From: Amycolatopsis balhimycina FH 1894
Lineage (GTDB): Bacteria; Actinomycetota; Actinomycetes; Mycobacteriales; Pseudonocardiaceae
NCBI RefSeq assembly: GCF_000384295.1
Contig: NZ_KB913037.1
Coordinates: 5,824,822 to 5,888,821, forward strand
Direction: 5' to 3'
Length of the DNA stretch: 64,000 nucleotides
Made by a program: the position numbers and the translations under genes. Positions 26,310-35,358 of the stretch are shown here, piece by piece (the first letter of the stretch is position 1; every line of letters begins with the position of its first letter). The notes beneath the pieces are model-generated. The model searched no databases. It saw only the letters and a program-made list of their open reading frames with translations, and was not told the origin of the DNA.

Positions 26310-27490
26310 CGCCCACCTCCGAAGAGGGCCGCCGAAAGGGCGGCGAACTGGTCCTTGAGCCGTTGCGCGTTCATCTCGTTCCGTTCCAGGAGCGTCTGGC
26401 GCAGTTCCGCCGAGCGGTTCTCCAGTTCGGTGAACTGTTCGACGAGCCGGTCGAAGGCGACGGACTTCGCCCGCTGGGTGAAGTCTTCGAGACCCATCTC
26501 CGCCATGAGCACGTCGTTCTTCGGTGCGTACCCGATCGCCACGGTCGGTTTCGCGACCTTCAGGGCGCAGAGCACGTTGTGGTAGCGCGTGGCCACCACG
26601 CTGTCCACCGCCGCCATCTCGTGCATCAGCTCGTCCAGGGTCTCCACCGAAGCCGCCGTCACCAGCGGGGAATCGGTTTTCTCGAGGATCTCGTCGACGA
26701 CCTGCCGGTCGATCCGGTCACCGATGAAGAGCCGGACTCCTCTGCCCTGGTCAACGAGCCACGCGACGAAACGGTTCATCGTGTCCACGTAGTGGCGGTA
26801 GATGCGGTCGGCCTCGGCGCGGTCGTCGTTGCCGCCGTAGTAGGCCATCACGCCGACGCCGACGGTGCCCGGCTCGCCGTCGCCGTCCGGGGTGGGGAGG
26901 GAGAACGCGAGGTCGGGATAGACCTGGTCGGCACGGGTGTCGACGCCCATGGCGCGCATGGCGTCGCGCGAGATGTCGTCGCGGTACGAGCGGTAGGCGG
27001 CGAGCCGGCCGGACCAGCGGACCAGTGTCCGCGTGGCTCGGGCGCTGATGTGGTTCGCACCGACGCAGACGAGCGCCACCTTGGTGCCGAAGAGGCGCCC
27101 GGCGGCCGAAAGGAGGAAGAGCGAATACGGGAAACCCCAGGGACGCAACGGAAGCGTCGCTTCGAGCACGCCCATGCCGGGCACGATGACGACGTCCTGC
27201 TTCCGGACCCAGGCCGCGGTGCGCGCGATGTCGACCAGCTTGCCGAAGCCCTTGAGGGCGACCGAGCGCAGGCCGGACGCTGTCTCGTACTCCGACTGGT
27301 TCCAGTGCAGGGGCGTGGCGTCGAGGCCGTACCGCTCGCGGACGATCTCCGGGCCGCCGACCAGGGCGCCCAGGACCGCGTCCGGGTACTCGGCGCGCAG
27401 GTAGCCGAGCACGGCTTCGAGGGAACCGTCGTTGCCGAGGTTCCCCGAGCCGAGCAGGCCGAAGACGCCGACGCGTGGTGCGCGTTTCAC
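26306..27490 (-). CDS. Polysaccharide pyruvyl transferase family protein
   Basis: 394 aa from GTG 27490 (overlaps the GT2 stop). VGVFGLLGSGNLGNDGSLEAVLGYL at the start, VIVPGMGVLE, VGANHISARATRTLV, then ATRYHNVLCALKVAKPTVAIGYAPKN near the C-terminus: this is the WcaK/CsaB fold. Family members ketalise sugars with phosphoenolpyruvate, giving negative charge; in S-layer systems the same fold pyruvylates secondary cell wall polymers. Some members lack this activity, so pyruvate transfer is inferred. A longer upstream reading frame reaches into the GT2 gene and is not used. Confidence 0.8.
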   Translation of the reverse strand: MKRAPRVGVFGLLGSGNLGNDGSLEAVLGYLRAEYPDAVLGALVGGPEIVRERYGLDATPLHWNQSEYETASGLRSVALKGFGKLVDIARTAAWVRKQDVVIVPGMGVLEATLPLRPWGFPYSLFLLSAAGRLFGTKVALVCVGANHISARATRTLVRWSGRLAAYRSYRDDISRDAMRAMGVDTRADQVYPDLAFSLPTPDGDGEPGTVGVGVMAYYGGNDDRAEADRIYRHYVDTMNRFVAWLVDQGRGVRLFIGDRIDRQVVDEILEKTDSPLVTAASVETLDELMHEMAAVDSVVATRYHNVLCALKVAKPTVAIGYAPKNDVLMAEMGLEDFTQRAKSVAFDRLVEQFTELENRSAELRQTLLERNEMNAQRLKDQFAALSAALFGGGR

Positions 27491-28431
27491 GCGAGCCTGC
27501 CTTCCCGGCCGGCCACGATCTCGTTGACCGTGGCGACGTCCGAGGCGGTGGGTGCGCGGTCCTCGACGCGTTCGCCGTGGCCGGAGCGGGCCCGGTTGGT
27601 CAGCCAGGCGCCGAGGTGACCGAAGCACTCGCGCTTGTCGGCGGCCGAGATCGGTGCGCGCCGGATCAGGTCCGCGAACCCGTAGATGTACTCGCCGAGC
27701 AGGCGGACGGTGGGATTCCGGAGCCGGTTCGCGCGCCGCGGGTCCAGATTCGCGCACCGGCTCCGGATGGTCGGGTTGGCCCGTTCCGCGCGGCCGGGGT
27801 GGTCGCGGCGGAAGTAGAGCAGCTCGGGCACCTGGTAGAACGGGCCGTGCAGGGCCATCTCGGCCGAGTAGGTCCGGTCGGCGTGGTGGTAGCTGTCGAG
27901 CGGCTTGACGCGGCGGAGGACGTCGGCGCGGATGACGCCGTAGAAGTCGTCGCCGCCCGGCTCGAACAGGATGCCGCGGAACCGGTCCGGCGCGTGCCGG
28001 GAGCCGGTGTTCAGGGTGTACTCGAGCGGCTGGACGATGCGGCCGTCGCCGTCGATGATCGCCTGGTCGCAGTGGGCGAGGATGACGTCCGGGCGCTCGT
28101 CGAGGGCCTCGACGCACCGCTTGAGCAGGTCGCGGGCGTAGAGGTCGTCGTGGGAGACCCACTTGAACAGCTCGGTGCGGGACACGTCGAACACGAAGTT
28201 GTGGTTCGGCGTCGCGCCGATGTTCTTCGGCTGGCGGACGTAGCGGATCCGCGAGTCCTTGTCGGCGTAGCGGCGGCAGATCTCGTCGGTGCCGTCGGTG
28301 GAGGCGTTGTCCGAGATGATCAGCTCGAAGTCCTCGAAGGTCTGGCCGAGCAGGGCGTCCAGCGACTCGGCGAGGTACTCCTCGCCGTTGTACACCGGGA
28401 GGCCGAGGCTCAGCCGCGGGACGGTGGTCAT
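27487..28431 (-). CDS. Glycosyltransferase family 2
   Basis: 314 aa. GT-A fold: LSLGLPVYNGEEYLAESLDALLGQT at the start, LIISDNASTDGTDEIC, KNIGATPNHN and the metal-binding region FKWVSHDDLYARDLL (DDL in place of the usual DxD). The C-terminal half ends in an Arg-rich acceptor domain. It probably adds a sugar to a lipid-linked intermediate using an NDP-sugar from this operon. ATG 28431; 7 bases after the flippase gene. Confidence 0.87.
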   Translation of the reverse strand: MTTVPRLSLGLPVYNGEEYLAESLDALLGQTFEDFELIISDNASTDGTDEICRRYADKDSRIRYVRQPKNIGATPNHNFVFDVSRTELFKWVSHDDLYARDLLKRCVEALDERPDVILAHCDQAIIDGDGRIVQPLEYTLNTGSRHAPDRFRGILFEPGGDDFYGVIRADVLRRVKPLDSYHHADRTYSAEMALHGPFYQVPELLYFRRDHPGRAERANPTIRSRCANLDPRRANRLRNPTVRLLGEYIYGFADLIRRAPISAADKRECFGHLGAWLTNRARSGHGERVEDRAPTASDVATVNEIVAGREGRLA

Positions 28432-28438
28432 GGAGTCC

Positions 28439-29773
28439 TCATTCCTTGATCGGCTCTTTGATCGGCTCGAACACCACGGTGGGGTCGTCGGCCCCCGGCG
28501 GCACGTACTCGCGAAGCCCGAGCCGCAGCTGCAGCCACCAGACGACGGACCCGCTGAGCGTGGCCGTCGCGACGCCCCACGCGGACCCGGCCGCGCCGCC
28601 GAGGAACGCGCCGGTGATGCCGAACGTGACGTAGAACAGGGACGCGACCAGCTGGGAGCGCAGGCTCCGCTTGGCCGAGCCGAGGGCGCGCAGACCGGCC
28701 GCGGCGCCCGTGGCGAAGCTCGCGCCGACCACGGCGAGGGTGACCGGGAGGATCAGCGGGGACGACGAGTCCCACACCGAGCCCATCACCCACCGGCCGG
28801 CGCGGTCGGGTACCAGGAGGAGCAGGCCGAGGCCCCAGCACAGCGCCGCGGCGGCCTGACCGCCGCCGAGGATCACGCAGAAGTGCTTCAGCCGGTGCGG
28901 CGCCCGCTGAAGGACCCGCGCGCCCTCGGCGACGGTGACCAGGGACAGCCCCATGAGCAGGGCCAGGAACGGGCCGAGGAGCTGTTCGGCGCCGCGGACC
29001 GCGCCGACCGCGGTGATCCCGGCGATGGCGCCGAGGCCGTAGGCCCGCAGCTGCGACGCGCCGCTGTTGCTGACGTTCTCGACCAGATAACGCATGCTCA
29101 GGTCGCGCTGGGTCCGGAGCCAGCCGAGCATCTCCCGCGGGTGCGGGAGGATCCCGGTCTGGAACCAGCCGTAGAGGGCCGCGGCCGCACCGGAAAGCCC
29201 CCACGCGAGCACGAAGGCGACCACCGTGTGGACCTGCGCGGCCACGTACAGCGCCGGGAGCAGGGCCACGCCCCAGACGCAGTCGTTGACGAACGCCCTC
29301 TTGCCCTCGCCCTTCGCGAAGAACGCGAACCGCCAGGCGTCCTGCAGGAGCAGGCCAGGCAACACCACGGCGAGCGCGACGAACGCGTCGCCGAGCGGCC
29401 CGCCCGCTGCCAGCCCGGCGATCAAACTGACCAGCCCGGTCCCGCAGCCGACCCCGATGGCCGTGCCGGACGCGCTCGCCACGCCCGTCCGCCACCGGTC
29501 CTCCGGGACGGCGCTGAACCGCACCATCAGCGGGTCGGTCGCCAGGCCGCGAGAGATGTTGAGCACCACGCCGTAGGTCACCCAGGCGAGGCTGAAGATG
29601 CCGAACGCGAACGTGCCGAGCGAGCGGGCCACGTACAGCCCGACGGCGAAGTTGGTCAGGCTGGACACCGCCTGGTCGCCGAGGCCCCAGCTCAACCGTC
29701 CGGCCATCGCGCGCACCGCGCCCGACCGGAAGATCGAGCGAGGCGCACGGCGATGGTTGGCCACGTCGCTCAC
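28439..29773 (-). CDS. Wzx-like polysaccharide flippase (MATE/MOP family)
   Basis: 444 aa from GTG 29773 with about 12-14 hydrophobic helices. The start LSWGLGDQAVSSLTNFAVGLYVARSLG (about residues 29-55) is the typical first-helix signature of MOP-family Wzx proteins; GLATDPLMVRF and GLRALGSAKRSLRSQL fit the family. It should flip undecaprenyl-linked repeats to the outer face. The plus-strand exopolysaccharide operon has no flippase, so this one may serve both. GTGA overlap with the DUF4910 gene; the C-terminus ends with EPIKEPIKE, a short duplication. Confidence 0.8.
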   Translation of the reverse strand: MSDVANHRRAPRSIFRSGAVRAMAGRLSWGLGDQAVSSLTNFAVGLYVARSLGTFAFGIFSLAWVTYGVVLNISRGLATDPLMVRFSAVPEDRWRTGVASASGTAIGVGCGTGLVSLIAGLAAGGPLGDAFVALAVVLPGLLLQDAWRFAFFAKGEGKRAFVNDCVWGVALLPALYVAAQVHTVVAFVLAWGLSGAAAALYGWFQTGILPHPREMLGWLRTQRDLSMRYLVENVSNSGASQLRAYGLGAIAGITAVGAVRGAEQLLGPFLALLMGLSLVTVAEGARVLQRAPHRLKHFCVILGGGQAAAALCWGLGLLLLVPDRAGRWVMGSVWDSSSPLILPVTLAVVGASFATGAAAGLRALGSAKRSLRSQLVASLFYVTFGITGAFLGGAAGSAWGVATATLSGSVVWWLQLRLGLREYVPPGADDPTVVFEPIKEPIKE

Positions 29774-31050
29774 TCCTTGACCAAGCCGGCGTCGTGCAGG
29801 GCCCGGGCCGCGACGTCGACGATGTCGAAGGGCAGCTCGGCGCGTTCGGCGATGTCCAGGAGTGAGTGCTCGCCGTCGGAGAGGTTGAGCACCCACAGCA
29901 TCGCCATCTGGGCCTGCTTGGCGTCGCTGCGGCCGCCGAGCGAGTCGTACAGCCCGCGCTTGCCGAGCTGGGGCTCGCCGTACGGGCTGAGGTTGACGTA
30001 CCGGCGGTTGCGGTCCAGCACCCCGAAGGCATCCCGCAAAGCGCCCAGCGTGTCCTCCATGGCCGCGGGCGAGACGAAGCCCGGGTTGTCGGCCGAGGTG
30101 TGGTACTCGGGGTAGCCCGCGTACGGCGTGCGCGTCAGCGAGCCGACGCCGAGGTTGAAGCCCGGCGAGCAGAACTGGCGCTCGTCGTAGCCATACGGCG
30201 AGAAGCCGACAACTCGATGCTCCCGCGAGCGCAGCACGTGCTGCATCACGCGGTCGATTTCGGCGTCGTCGCGGCGGGACTTCTTGTACGTCAACGCTCC
30301 CGGGTCGCCGGCGCAGGCCAGGACCAGCCCGTGCTTGACCTTCTCGATCCGCGAAGAGTTGCGCGCCAGCCAGGTGATCGAGCCGATCGTCCCCGGCATG
30401 AACAGGAACCGGTAGGTGTAGTGCGGCTGGGAAAGAGCCAGCTGCTGGGCCAGCGAGATGGCCACCGCGATGCCGGCGAGGTTGTCGTTCGCCAGCGACG
30501 GGTGGCACACGTGGCAGGACACGATGACCTCGTCGGTGACGCGCCCCGGGACGACGTGCTCGCCGTAGGTCAGTGAGCCGTCGGAAAGGGTCGAGTCGAT
30601 GACGACGTCGTAGTCGCCGTCGGGCAGCGCGTCGAGCTTCTCCTGCGCGAGGCAGAAGCCCCAGGCCGGGGCGTAGTAGCTGGTCCGGTAGGGCACCCAC
30701 GACGGCTGGTCCGGCAGCGTGTGCAGGTGCTCCCGCAGCTCGCTCAGCGGCATCCGCCGCGACACCGGGACGCTGTACCCGACGACGTGCAGGTTCGACT
30801 CCTGGAAGTCGATGACGCGCGAGCCGTCCGGCGAAGCGACGTACGCGTCCCGGATGTTCCACTCCTGCGGGATCGTCCAGTCCAGCACGGCCGTACCGGT
30901 CGGGACTTCGTGCCGGTCCAGCGCGATGTGCTCGCCGATGATGTCCAGGGTCTGCCGCACGCCGTCGCCGGTGATGCTGCGGCAGAGCGGGTACAGCCGC
31001 TCGACCAGGGCGTGCAGTTCCGCCCCGGTCCGCAGCTGCGGGCCCGCCAC
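29770..31050 (-). CDS. DUF4910/M28-like aminopeptidase-fold protein with C-terminal winged helix
   Basis: 426 aa from GTG 31050. Starts LHALVERLYPLCRSITGDGVRQTL, then WTIPQEWNIRDAYV, YGEHVVPG, VIVSCHVCHPSLANDNLAGIAVAI (zinc-ligand-like His/Asp cluster), FMPGTIGSI and YPEYHTSADNPGFV (further His/Asp). The C-terminal 45 residues look like a winged helix (LLDIAERAELPFDIVDVAARAL). These proteins recur in bacterial sugar-nucleotide operons; the function is not established. It may be a metallo-amidase or amidohydrolase acting on an acylated sugar. The start overlaps the preceding TAG by one base. Confidence 0.8.
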   Translation of the reverse strand: MAGPQLRTGAELHALVERLYPLCRSITGDGVRQTLDIIGEHIALDRHEVPTGTAVLDWTIPQEWNIRDAYVASPDGSRVIDFQESNLHVVGYSVPVSRRMPLSELREHLHTLPDQPSWVPYRTSYYAPAWGFCLAQEKLDALPDGDYDVVIDSTLSDGSLTYGEHVVPGRVTDEVIVSCHVCHPSLANDNLAGIAVAISLAQQLALSQPHYTYRFLFMPGTIGSITWLARNSSRIEKVKHGLVLACAGDPGALTYKKSRRDDAEIDRVMQHVLRSREHRVVGFSPYGYDERQFCSPGFNLGVGSLTRTPYAGYPEYHTSADNPGFVSPAAMEDTLGALRDAFGVLDRNRRYVNLSPYGEPQLGKRGLYDSLGGRSDAKQAQMAMLWVLNLSDGEHSLLDIAERAELPFDIVDVAARALHDAGLVKE

Positions 31051-32069
31051 TACTTCCGCCGCAGGGTGGAGTCGACGCGGCCGGCTTCGCCCTCGCTGTT
31101 CAGCCAGGCCAGCCGGGTGAACAGCTGCTGGAACGACTCCCGGGTGAGCCCGAACTTGCGGTAGGCCTCGATGAGCTCGACGGCGCCGTCCTTGACCGAC
31201 CAGTCGCAGGTGAAGCCGGGGATCGCCGCGCGGAAGCGCGAGAAGTCGACGCGGTAGGAGCGCGGGTCGGCGCCCGCCTCGCCGGTGATGTTCAGCGTCG
31301 AGCCCGGCACGGCCTCGACGACCTCCTGGGCGATCTCGGCGACCGTGACGTTGTTCTCCTCGGTGCCGATGTTGAAGGCCTTGTTGTGCACGGCCTCCTT
31401 CGGCGCGGACAACGCGGCCGCGAACGCGCGCGCGATGTCCTGGGCGTGCACCAGCGGCCGCCACGGCGTGCCGTCGGAGAGCACCAGCACCTCGCCGGAC
31501 AGGTGCGCGTGCGCGGTCAGGTTGTTCAGCACGATGTCGCCGCGCAGGCGGGGCGAGTAGCCGAACGCGGTCGCGTTGCGCATGTACACCGGCGTGAAGT
31601 CGTCGTCGGCGAGCTCGTGGACGTCGGCTTCGACGCGCACCTTCGACTCCGCGTACGGCGTCACCGGCCGCAGCGGGGCGTCCTCGTCGACGAGGTTGTC
31701 GCCGCCCGCGCCGTACACCGAGCAGGTCGACGCGTAGATGTACCGCTGCACGCCGGCGTCCTTCGCCAGCTTCGCGAGCTTCACCGACGCGTGGTGGTTG
31801 ATGTCGTAGGTCAGCTCCGGCGCGAGCGAGCCCAGCGGGTCGTTCGACAGCGCGGCCAGGTGGATCACCGCGTCGAAGCCCTCGACGTGCGAAGCGGTGA
31901 CGTCCCGCAGGTCGACGGCGTGCCCGGCCGGGTCGGCGGGGGCGGGCCCGAGCAGGCAGTCCTCGAACAGCCCGGAGTCGAGGCCGACGACCTCGTGGCC
32001 GGCGGCGGCGAGCACCGGGGCCATCACCGTCCCCAGGTAGCCCTTGTGCCCCGTCAGCAACACCCGCAT
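31050..32069 (-). CDS. NAD-dependent epimerase/dehydratase (extended SDR)
   Basis: 339 aa from ATG 32069. Rossmann motif [15 protein letters not shown] at the N-terminus, VDLRD for the adenine ring, HLAALSNDP, catalytic YASTCSVYG and [10 protein letters not shown] (Y-x3-K). It acts on an NDP-sugar. The active-site STCSVYG resembles epimerases/reductases more than 4,6-dehydratases, which usually read STDEVYG, so it is probably a 4-epimerase or reductase. Operon gene 4 of 10, 5 bases after the PIG-L gene. Confidence 0.83.
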   Translation of the reverse strand: MRVLLTGHKGYLGTVMAPVLAAAGHEVVGLDSGLFEDCLLGPAPADPAGHAVDLRDVTASHVEGFDAVIHLAALSNDPLGSLAPELTYDINHHASVKLAKLAKDAGVQRYIYASTCSVYGAGGDNLVDEDAPLRPVTPYAESKVRVEADVHELADDDFTPVYMRNATAFGYSPRLRGDIVLNNLTAHAHLSGEVLVLSDGTPWRPLVHAQDIARAFAAALSAPKEAVHNKAFNIGTEENNVTVAEIAQEVVEAVPGSTLNITGEAGADPRSYRVDFSRFRAAIPGFTCDWSVKDGAVELIEAYRKFGLTRESFQQLFTRLAWLNSEGEAGRVDSTLRRK

Positions 32070-32074
32070 CGAAT

Positions 32075-32722
32075 TCAACCCTTCAGGTCGAGAGTGAGTT
32101 TCTTGACGAAAAACGCTTCGGCGTACGTCGAGGCCGCTTCGATCCCGCGGATGCGGGCCAGCCCGAGGAAGGCCTCGCGGTCGTACCAGGGCCGGTGCCG
32201 CTGGGACGCGTAGTGCGCCTGCAGCAGCCGGACCTTCTCCTCGGCGACGTCGTCGTCGAGCGGCTGGTATACCGACGGGCTGCCGAGGTCGCCGTCCCAT
32301 TTGACGATCTCGTAGCTCAGCGCCAGGTGGTCGCGGAACGCCGTCGGGACGAGCTTGGCGAGGCCGCGGTGGTCCTGGTGCGCGTCGTCGGTGCGCGGCG
32401 CCAGGATGACGTCCGGGTCGGTCCGCCGCCGCAGCTCTTCCAGGGCGTTCTTGGCCTCTTCCCAGTGCGCCGGGAAGCGCCCGTCCGGCAGCTTCAGCAC
32501 GGTGACGTCGAGGTCCGCGCCCGGGCAGAACGCCGCCAGCGCCGAGCGCTCCTCGTCCTCGCGCGGCGTGCCGCCGCCGGACAGGACCAGCGCGTCGACC
32601 TTCAGCCCGGGACGTGAACCGCACAGCGTCAGCAGCGTGCCGCCGGCGCCGATCGCGATGTCGTCGCAGTGCGCACCGAGGGCGACGACGCCGCCGAGCC
32701 GTCCCGGCCGCAGCCCGATCAC
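32075..32722 (-). CDS. PIG-L family N-deacetylase
   Basis: 215 aa from GTG 32722 (overlaps the cytidylyltransferase stop). Zinc and catalytic motif [18 protein letters not shown] (H-x-D-D type) and [17 protein letters not shown] with the C-terminal metal His. PIG-L enzymes remove acetyl from N-acetylglucosamine derivatives or related acylated amino sugars. In this operon it may expose an amine for the downstream aminotransferase/tailoring steps, but the substrate is not known. It could also be a mycothiol-pathway-type amidase out of context, which is less likely here. Confidence 0.82.
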   Translation of the reverse strand: MIGLRPGRLGGVVALGAHCDDIAIGAGGTLLTLCGSRPGLKVDALVLSGGGTPREDEERSALAAFCPGADLDVTVLKLPDGRFPAHWEEAKNALEELRRRTDPDVILAPRTDDAHQDHRGLAKLVPTAFRDHLALSYEIVKWDGDLGSPSVYQPLDDDVAEEKVRLLQAHYASQRHRPWYDREAFLGLARIRGIEAASTYAEAFFVKKLTLDLKG

Positions 32723-33513
32723 GCGATGCTCGCCGCGGGCTGCCGCTCCCACAACGCCCAGGGCCGCTCGCCGTGGGTGTAGGCGTAGTCCAGCGCCGCC
32801 CGCTCCTTGACCGTGTCGGTCGGCTTCCAGAACCCGCGGTAGGGGTAGGCGACCAGCCGGCCGCGCTTGGCCAGCTCGCCACAGCCGTCGGCGACCAGGT
32901 CGCCGTTCTCCGGGATGTGGTCGAACACTTCCTGCCGCAGCACGAAGTAGCCGCCGTTCTCCCACAGCGGCATTTCGCTCACCGCGGTGATCGAGCCGAC
33001 CTTGCCGCCCTCGTCCATTTCCACGCAGTGGAACGACGACTGCGGCGGCACGACCATCATCGAGGCGCCCGAGTCGGAGTTGGAGAACCGCTCGATCATG
33101 TCGGGCAGCGGGACGTCGGACAGGACGTCGGCGTAGTTCGCGAGGAACATTTCGTCGCCGTCGAGGTACGGGCGCACCCGGCGCAGCCGCTCGCCGATCG
33201 GCGACTCGATGCCGGTCTGCACGAAGGTGATCGTCCAGTCCGCGATGTCGGTCGACAGCAGCTCCGCCTGCCCGTTGCGGAGGACGAAGTCGTTGGAAAT
33301 GGTTTCCTGGTAGTTCAGGAAGAAGTTCTTGATGTGCGCCGCGCCGTAGCCGAGGCACAGGATGAATTCGGTGTGGCCGAAATGCGCGTAGTAGCGCATC
33401 ACGTGCCAGATGAGCGGTCTCGGACCGACCATCGCCATCGGCTTCGGGACGTCGTCGGCCGCGCCGTTGCGCATCCGCATCCCGTAGCCACCGCAGAAGA
33501 GAACGACCTTCAC
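32719..33513 (-). CDS. rfbF: Glucose-1-phosphate cytidylyltransferase (RfbF-like)
   Basis: 264 aa from GTG 33513, one base after the methyltransferase stop. Nucleotidyltransferase motif [11 protein letters not shown] followed by [18 protein letters not shown] and [14 protein letters not shown], which match RfbF/CDP-glucose pyrophosphorylases. It joins CTP and glucose-1-phosphate (or a similar sugar phosphate) to give the CDP-sugar that starts 3,6-dideoxy and branched CDP-sugars. No CDP-glucose 4,6-dehydratase (RfbG) is in the window. Confidence 0.85.
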   Translation of the reverse strand: MKVVLFCGGYGMRMRNGAADDVPKPMAMVGPRPLIWHVMRYYAHFGHTEFILCLGYGAAHIKNFFLNYQETISNDFVLRNGQAELLSTDIADWTITFVQTGIESPIGERLRRVRPYLDGDEMFLANYADVLSDVPLPDMIERFSNSDSGASMMVVPPQSSFHCVEMDEGGKVGSITAVSEMPLWENGGYFVLRQEVFDHIPENGDLVADGCGELAKRGRLVAYPYRGFWKPTDTVKERAALDYAYTHGERPWALWERQPAASIA

Positions 33514-33514
33514 G

Positions 33515-34747
33515 TCACTGCACCTCGACGATTTCCAAGTGGGGAATCGGGAACACGAGCTTTCCGCCCCAGGCCCCGATGTAGGAGAGTTGTTCGGTCA
33601 GTTCCTCCCGGAGGTTCCACGGGAGAACGAGCACGTAGTCGGGCCGGTCGGCTTCGATCCGCTCCGGGGGCAGCACCGGGATGCGCGTGCCCGGGGTGAA
33701 CCGGCCGTGCTTGTACGGATTGCGATCGACCGTGTACTGCAGCAGGTCCGTCCGGATGCCGCAGTGGTTCAGCAGGGTGTTGCCCTTGCCCGGGGCGCCG
33801 TAGCCGACGACGGTCTTCCCGTCGTTGCGCGCCTCGATGAGGAACTTCAGCAGGTCCAGCCGCACGCGGGTGACGCGCTCGGCGAACTCGGTGTACCCGG
33901 ACAGCTCGTGCAGCCCGGCGGACTTTTCGCGCTCCAGCTCGTCGGTCATCCGCTCGCTGGGCTCGTCGGCCACCTCGGCCGGACGCGCCCACAGCCGGAT
34001 CGACCCGCCGTGCGTCGGCACCAGTTCGACGTCGACCACGGTCAGCCCGCCGGTCGCGAGGGCCCGGCGCGCGGATTCGACCGTGTAGTACTGGAAGTGC
34101 TCGTGGTAGATCGTGTCGTACTGGTTCTTTTCGATCAGCGTGAGCAGGTGCTGGACCTCGATGGAGACCCAGCCGTCGTCCGCGACCAGGGCGCGCAGGC
34201 CCTTGGTGAAGCCGAGGACGTCGGGGATGTGCGCGTAGACGTTGTTCGCGGCCACGAGGTCGGCCGGCCCGTGCTCCTCGCGCACCTTCAGGCCGGTTTC
34301 CTCGGAGAGGAAGGCCGTCAGGGTGGGCACGCCGGCGTCACGCGCCGCCTGCCCGACGTTCACCGAAGGTTCCACGCCCAGACACCGGATCCCGTGCCCG
34401 ACGACGTGCTTGAGCAGGTATCCGTCGTTGCTCGCCACCTCGACGACGAACGACTTCTCGCCGAGCCCGAGCCGCTCGACCGAGCCGTCGACGAACCGCT
34501 TCGCGTGCTCGACCCACGACGTCGAGAAGGACGAGAAGTACGCGTACTCGGTGAAGGTGTCGTCGGGGTCGATCAGCGGCGGGATCTGGGCGAGCCAGCA
34601 ATCGGTGCACACCTTCAGGTGGAGCGGGAAGGTGGCTTCCGGCTCGTCGAGCTGCTCCGCCGTCAAAAATCGCTCACACGGGGGAGTCGCGCCGAGGTCG
34701 ACGACACTGGCCGTGTTTGTCGAACCGCAGAGTCGACATGTGGTCAT
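33515..34747 (-). CDS. SAM-dependent C-methyltransferase of NDP-sugars
   Basis: 410 aa. N-terminal zinc domain TTCRLCGS... with a second Cys pair CTDCWLAQ; SAM site FVVEVASNDGYLLKHV at about 100-115; YHEHFQYYTVESARRAL, a family signature with catalytic His/Tyr; C-terminal domain VVGYGAPGKGNTLLNHCGI. This is the TylCIII/TcaB9-like family that places a methyl on C3 of keto-deoxysugars, making branched sugars. Together with RfbF it points to a CDP-linked branched deoxy sugar. First gene of the minus-strand operon, with AAGGAG before the ATG. Confidence 0.87.
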   Translation of the reverse strand: MTTCRLCGSTNTASVVDLGATPPCERFLTAEQLDEPEATFPLHLKVCTDCWLAQIPPLIDPDDTFTEYAYFSSFSTSWVEHAKRFVDGSVERLGLGEKSFVVEVASNDGYLLKHVVGHGIRCLGVEPSVNVGQAARDAGVPTLTAFLSEETGLKVREEHGPADLVAANNVYAHIPDVLGFTKGLRALVADDGWVSIEVQHLLTLIEKNQYDTIYHEHFQYYTVESARRALATGGLTVVDVELVPTHGGSIRLWARPAEVADEPSERMTDELEREKSAGLHELSGYTEFAERVTRVRLDLLKFLIEARNDGKTVVGYGAPGKGNTLLNHCGIRTDLLQYTVDRNPYKHGRFTPGTRIPVLPPERIEADRPDYVLVLPWNLREELTEQLSYIGAWGGKLVFPIPHLEIVEVQ

Positions 34748-34944
34748 CTACCAGGCTCCTTGGCTCGCGGTCGCGATATGCGTTAGACACGTCGAGCAGG
34801 GGTGGATCGCCGTTACACCGGGGCGCGAGCGCCAGGTGGACCGATTCGGAACCGCAACCTGAGGCGGTAAACTGTGGCAGAGATCACCGAGGGTACCCGT
34901 CCGGACCCGTAACGTCCACAGTGGACCGCCCCTAGGCTGGCCGG

Positions 34945-35313
34945 ATGACTTCGGAGACGGGCCCCCGCCTCAGCGGGTTCAGGGGCGTGGTGCTGACGGT
35001 CCGCTTCCTGACCGAGCTGGTCCTGCTGGGCGGCCTGGCTCTGGCAGGCAGCCAACTCGGCGGCGGGGTCGTGCCGGCGATTGTCGACGCGGTCCTGCTG
35101 CCGGTCGCCGCGGCCGCGCTCTGGGGCCTGTTCATCGCCCCGCGGGCACGCCGCCGCCTCCCGGAACCGGCCCGCTTCCTGCTGGAGTTCGCCCTCTTCG
35201 CGGTCACCGGCGTGGTGCTGGCACTGCTGGGCTGGCTGGTCACCGGCATCGTGGTGGCGGTCGCCGGGATCGGCATCGCGGCGCTCACCCGGGTGGCCGC
35301 CAAAGACGGCTGA
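34945..35313 (+). CDS. YrdB-family (DUF2568) small membrane protein
   Basis: 122 aa with four hydrophobic helices, separated by a short cytoplasmic-type stretch PRARRRLPEPARFLLEFA that is the signature of the DUF2568/YrdB family. Function unknown. It is divergent from the C-methyltransferase operon, 197 bases away, so that interval holds both promoters. Confidence 0.78.
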   Translation: MTSETGPRLSGFRGVVLTVRFLTELVLLGGLALAGSQLGGGVVPAIVDAVLLPVAAAALWGLFIAPRARRRLPEPARFLLEFALFAVTGVVLALLGWLVTGIVVAVAGIGIAALTRVAAKDG

Positions 35314-35358
35314 ACGCACCGGAGCCGTCCGGCGGAAAGGGTTCCGGCGAAGGGCGGG

